A DNA stretch of 7,973 nucleotides, from the NCBI GenBank assembly GCA_007131435.1, contig SLQM01000060.1, positions 1 to 7,973 on the forward strand, written 5' to 3'. Positions 7,301 through 7,973 of this stretch are shown here, one piece after another. Under the pieces are notes generated by a model. That model was not told the origin of the DNA. It saw nothing but the letters and a program-made list of their open reading frames with translations, and did not search any database. Origin of the DNA: Syntrophomonadaceae bacterium. GTDB lineage: Bacteria > Bacillota > Dethiobacteria > DTU022. How positions within the stretch are numbered: position 1 is the stretch's first letter; each line of letters starts with the position of its first letter. A program made the position numbers and the translations under genes.

Positions 7301-7597
7301 TATCTGGCGGTATATAAAGATTTACCTGCTGATCTATCCGGTTTTAAAGTTATAGAAAAAAGAGATTACGAAGCGGGTAGAACCTGGAATTTAATGACGG
7401 GCCAGGAGAAAGAAATAACTTTGCCCAAATCACAAGTATTACATTACAGCATGGAAGACGGATCGTGGTTTGCCGTTCGTCCCTCTGGGACTGAGCCAAA
7501 GGTTAAATTTTACTTATCCGTTTGTGCAGCTGATAAAGCAGAAGCAGATTTAAAAATGAAGCGTTTAAAAGATGCCGTTCTGGAGCAGTCACAATAA
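4352..7597 (+). CDS. manC: Three-domain GDP-mannose enzyme: mannose-1-P guanylyltransferase / mannose-6-P isomerase / phosphohexomutase
   Basis: This 1081-residue fusion appears to hold the whole fructose-6-P to GDP-mannose route. Residues 1-345 are a nucleotidyltransferase that makes GDP-mannose from Man-1-P and GTP: GGSGTRLWP (8-16), LPSDH (120-124), FVEKP (181-185). Residues about 360-471 are a type II phosphomannose isomerase cupin: YRPWGSY (364-370), metal-site motif QSHKHRAENW (395-404), IPKGARHR (430-437). Together these equal a full ManC/AlgA protein. A polar linker of about 25 residues follows. Residues about 497-1081 are a complete alpha-D-phosphohexomutase of the PgcA/PGM2 type: GTGGMRG (534-540), phosphoserine loop TASHNPP (659-665, S661), metal loop DPDGDR (815-820), sugar loop GYEES (913-917), phosphate loop RPSGTEPK (1043-1050). 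No catalytic motif is missing. The mutase could act on mannose-6-P, glucose-6-P or both. The frame is continuous across the linker, with no in-frame ATG, GTG or TTG there. The symbol fits the first two domains only. Confidence 0.9.
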   Translation: MYAIILAGGSGTRLWPISRELYPKQFMPLPVTGGRDKVEDDFSLIQATVKRVIKTIPPEKIIVVTHIDQAGEIRRQLDSIGFNAVRLLEEPEARNTAPAIGLAAGYLKYEAGSQVNMAVLPSDHLIPDIDAFGSLLRSGEAASRAFGLVTFGIRPTYPETGYGYIRCGDKLMEGTYRVDKFVEKPDLHNAKAYLEDPRYLWNSGMFVFQVGALLKQYEKLLPRMYKTLNNIEYKGLTNLESLYHEMEKTSIDYGILEKTEKVTVIPTSISWSDLGSWEAYHQVALKDEFNNYQQGRVISVDSKNSLIISKSRLVSAVGLQDVVIVDTEDSVLVCNRRRTQDVKEVVDRLKAENAPEAREHRTVYRPWGSYTSLELKDTYQVKRIDVNPGARLSLQSHKHRAENWVVVKGEALVTRNNEQIVVKKGESIFIPKGARHRMENMREEPLTIIEVQNGDYLGEDDIIRYEDDYGRSGSKAVADDTDQGYKQDQGSSDFQYNRWISYPELDPDMKNELEAMRGNQELIDNHFTREVAFGTGGMRGLLGPGLNRINCYTISRATQGLADYLNSLNPDNAIDSSNRTLYKASSPASAPPGIDRAVGLMKVAIAYDTRQQSSQLAEAAARVLAANGIKAMLFEGIRPTPLLSYTTRELGCAAGIVITASHNPPEYNGYKIYGPDGGQAVSPLVDNVIEAIKKVDIFEDVKTITFTQASEQGLLEMIDPVIDQSYLEKVSSLSLSKPQSCLKVVFTPLHGTGMVHIPALLNSMGCIELTMVEEQVDPDPKFKTVRVPNPEDPAALDMALEKARNVDADLVLATDPDGDRVGTAVRDSSGNYKILNGNQVGALLIEYLCSNLLKKGALPSNPVMVKTIVTGDLGKKVAALYGVQTFETLTGFKYIGEKIKEFKEAGYPNFVFGYEESCGFLTGTFVRDKDAAISSFLITEMAAYYKEQGRDLLQVLDQIQQHHGYHFEDLFTLELKDISEADRYLAVYKDLPADLSGFKVIEKRDYEAGRTWNLMTGQEKEITLPKSQVLHYSMEDGSWFAVRPSGTEPKVKFYLSVCAADKAEADLKMKRLKDAVLEQSQ

Positions 7598-7633
7598 GTC
7601 AAAGCAAATTAGAAAGATGAATCAAAAATATTA

Positions 7634-7846
7634 TTAACTGCCCATTTTGCTGCGCAGCTTATTTAATAGTTCGCGTTTTTTATCATCCTTGGCGCCCTGG
7701 TATTTTTTTTCGATTTCTTCAGTTACATCAGTTGGCAAACCTTTTTGGGTGAGTTCACGTTCCATTTTCTCTAAAAGCTCGTAAAAAGTACGATCAACAT
7801 TTTTTTCAAGAATTCTGCCTGCCTGACGTATTTTTGATGAAATCAT
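7634..7846 (-). CDS. Small charged protein of unknown function
   Basis: A 70-residue frame starts at an ATG (7846-7844) with AGGA (plus-strand 7855-7858) 8 bases upstream. The frame extends back to a TTG at 7924, but those extra 26 codons include a different, hydrophobic/basic stretch and lack a good ribosome binding site. The protein is very hydrophilic and rich in Lys, Glu and Arg. It has long amphipathic helical stretches (for example RTFYELLEKMERELTQKG and EEIEKKYQGAKDDKKREL) around a short LPTD turn, suggesting a helical hairpin or coiled coil. There is no signal peptide, membrane helix or Cys/His metal motif. I do not recognise a family. It converges on the mannose operon, with 36 bases between the two stop codons. 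Codon-like composition and the sensible amphipathic pattern favour a real gene. Confidence 0.55.
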   Translation of the reverse strand: MISSKIRQAGRILEKNVDRTFYELLEKMERELTQKGLPTDVTEEIEKKYQGAKDDKKRELLNKLRSKMGS

Positions 7847-7973
7847 TCCGATTATCCTAATCTTGACCCGCATGAAACAGGCCAAGAAAAAAGTATATAT
7901 TGATTGTTTTTGTAACGCCCTCAATTTTTATTTCCTATAAAACAAATTTATATTGATTTTTGAGTATCAGCAT
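7847..7973. other. AT-rich stretch upstream of the small gene
   Basis: This 127-base stretch should hold the promoter of the small minus-strand gene. On the minus strand TTGAGG (near 7925-7920) is followed 18-21 bases later by AATATATACT, which is a poor promoter match at best. A 12-codon frame ending in TAG enters from the right edge on the minus strand and could be the tail of another gene, but it is too short to judge. No convincing terminator or RNA is visible. Confidence 0.3.

Noticed and set aside
7649..7658. GCTGCGCAGC palindrome near the end of the operon as a terminator stem
   Set aside because: It has no loop and no following U-tract on the plus strand, and it lies within the coding region of the small minus-strand gene.
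1..7973. CRISPR arrays, insertion sequences, tRNAs, riboswitches
   Set aside because: No regular direct repeats, transposase motifs, terminal inverted repeats or tRNA-like cloverleaf segments were seen, and the intergenic gaps are too short for most riboswitches.

Overview
The window suggests a low-to-mid GC Gram-positive bacterium, most likely an anaerobic Firmicute of the Clostridia type. The reasons are strong GGAGG/GAGGTG ribosome binding sites, AT-rich intergenic DNA with TATAAT boxes, and the style of the proteins. This placement is inference; there is no rRNA or other marker gene here.

Left end (1-186): the first 14 codons of a minus-strand gene run off the window. It faces away from a plus-strand metallo-beta-lactamase-fold hydrolase gene (187-867). 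The spacer between them holds a well-formed minus-strand promoter. A 25-bp near-perfect palindrome lies over that promoter's expected start point, as a repressor operator would.

Centre (963-7597): three plus-strand genes, 34 and 31 bases apart, form a probable operon for a mannose-containing glycan. The first encodes a GT4 glycosyltransferase. The second encodes a GT4-like glycosyltransferase fused to a C-terminal all-helical domain with six recurring motifs, as in an (alpha/alpha)6 barrel. The third encodes a 1081-residue protein joining mannose-1-phosphate guanylyltransferase, a type II mannose-6-phosphate isomerase cupin and a PgcA/PGM2-type phosphohexomutase. If all three domains are active, that one chain covers fructose-6-P to Man-6-P to Man-1-P to GDP-mannose. 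The two glycosyltransferases are then the obvious users of GDP-mannose. None of the three has a visible signal peptide or membrane segment, so the product is made in the cytosol. No exporter, flippase, polymerase or degrading enzyme is visible in the window.

Right end (7598-7973): a small, highly charged protein of about 70 residues and unknown function is encoded on the minus strand (7634-7846), convergent with the operon. Behind it is AT-rich DNA with no convincing gene. No RNA genes, mobile elements, CRISPR arrays or clear rho-independent terminators were seen.

The most interesting items are the three-domain GDP-mannose enzyme and the glycosyltransferase/helical-barrel fusion beside it.
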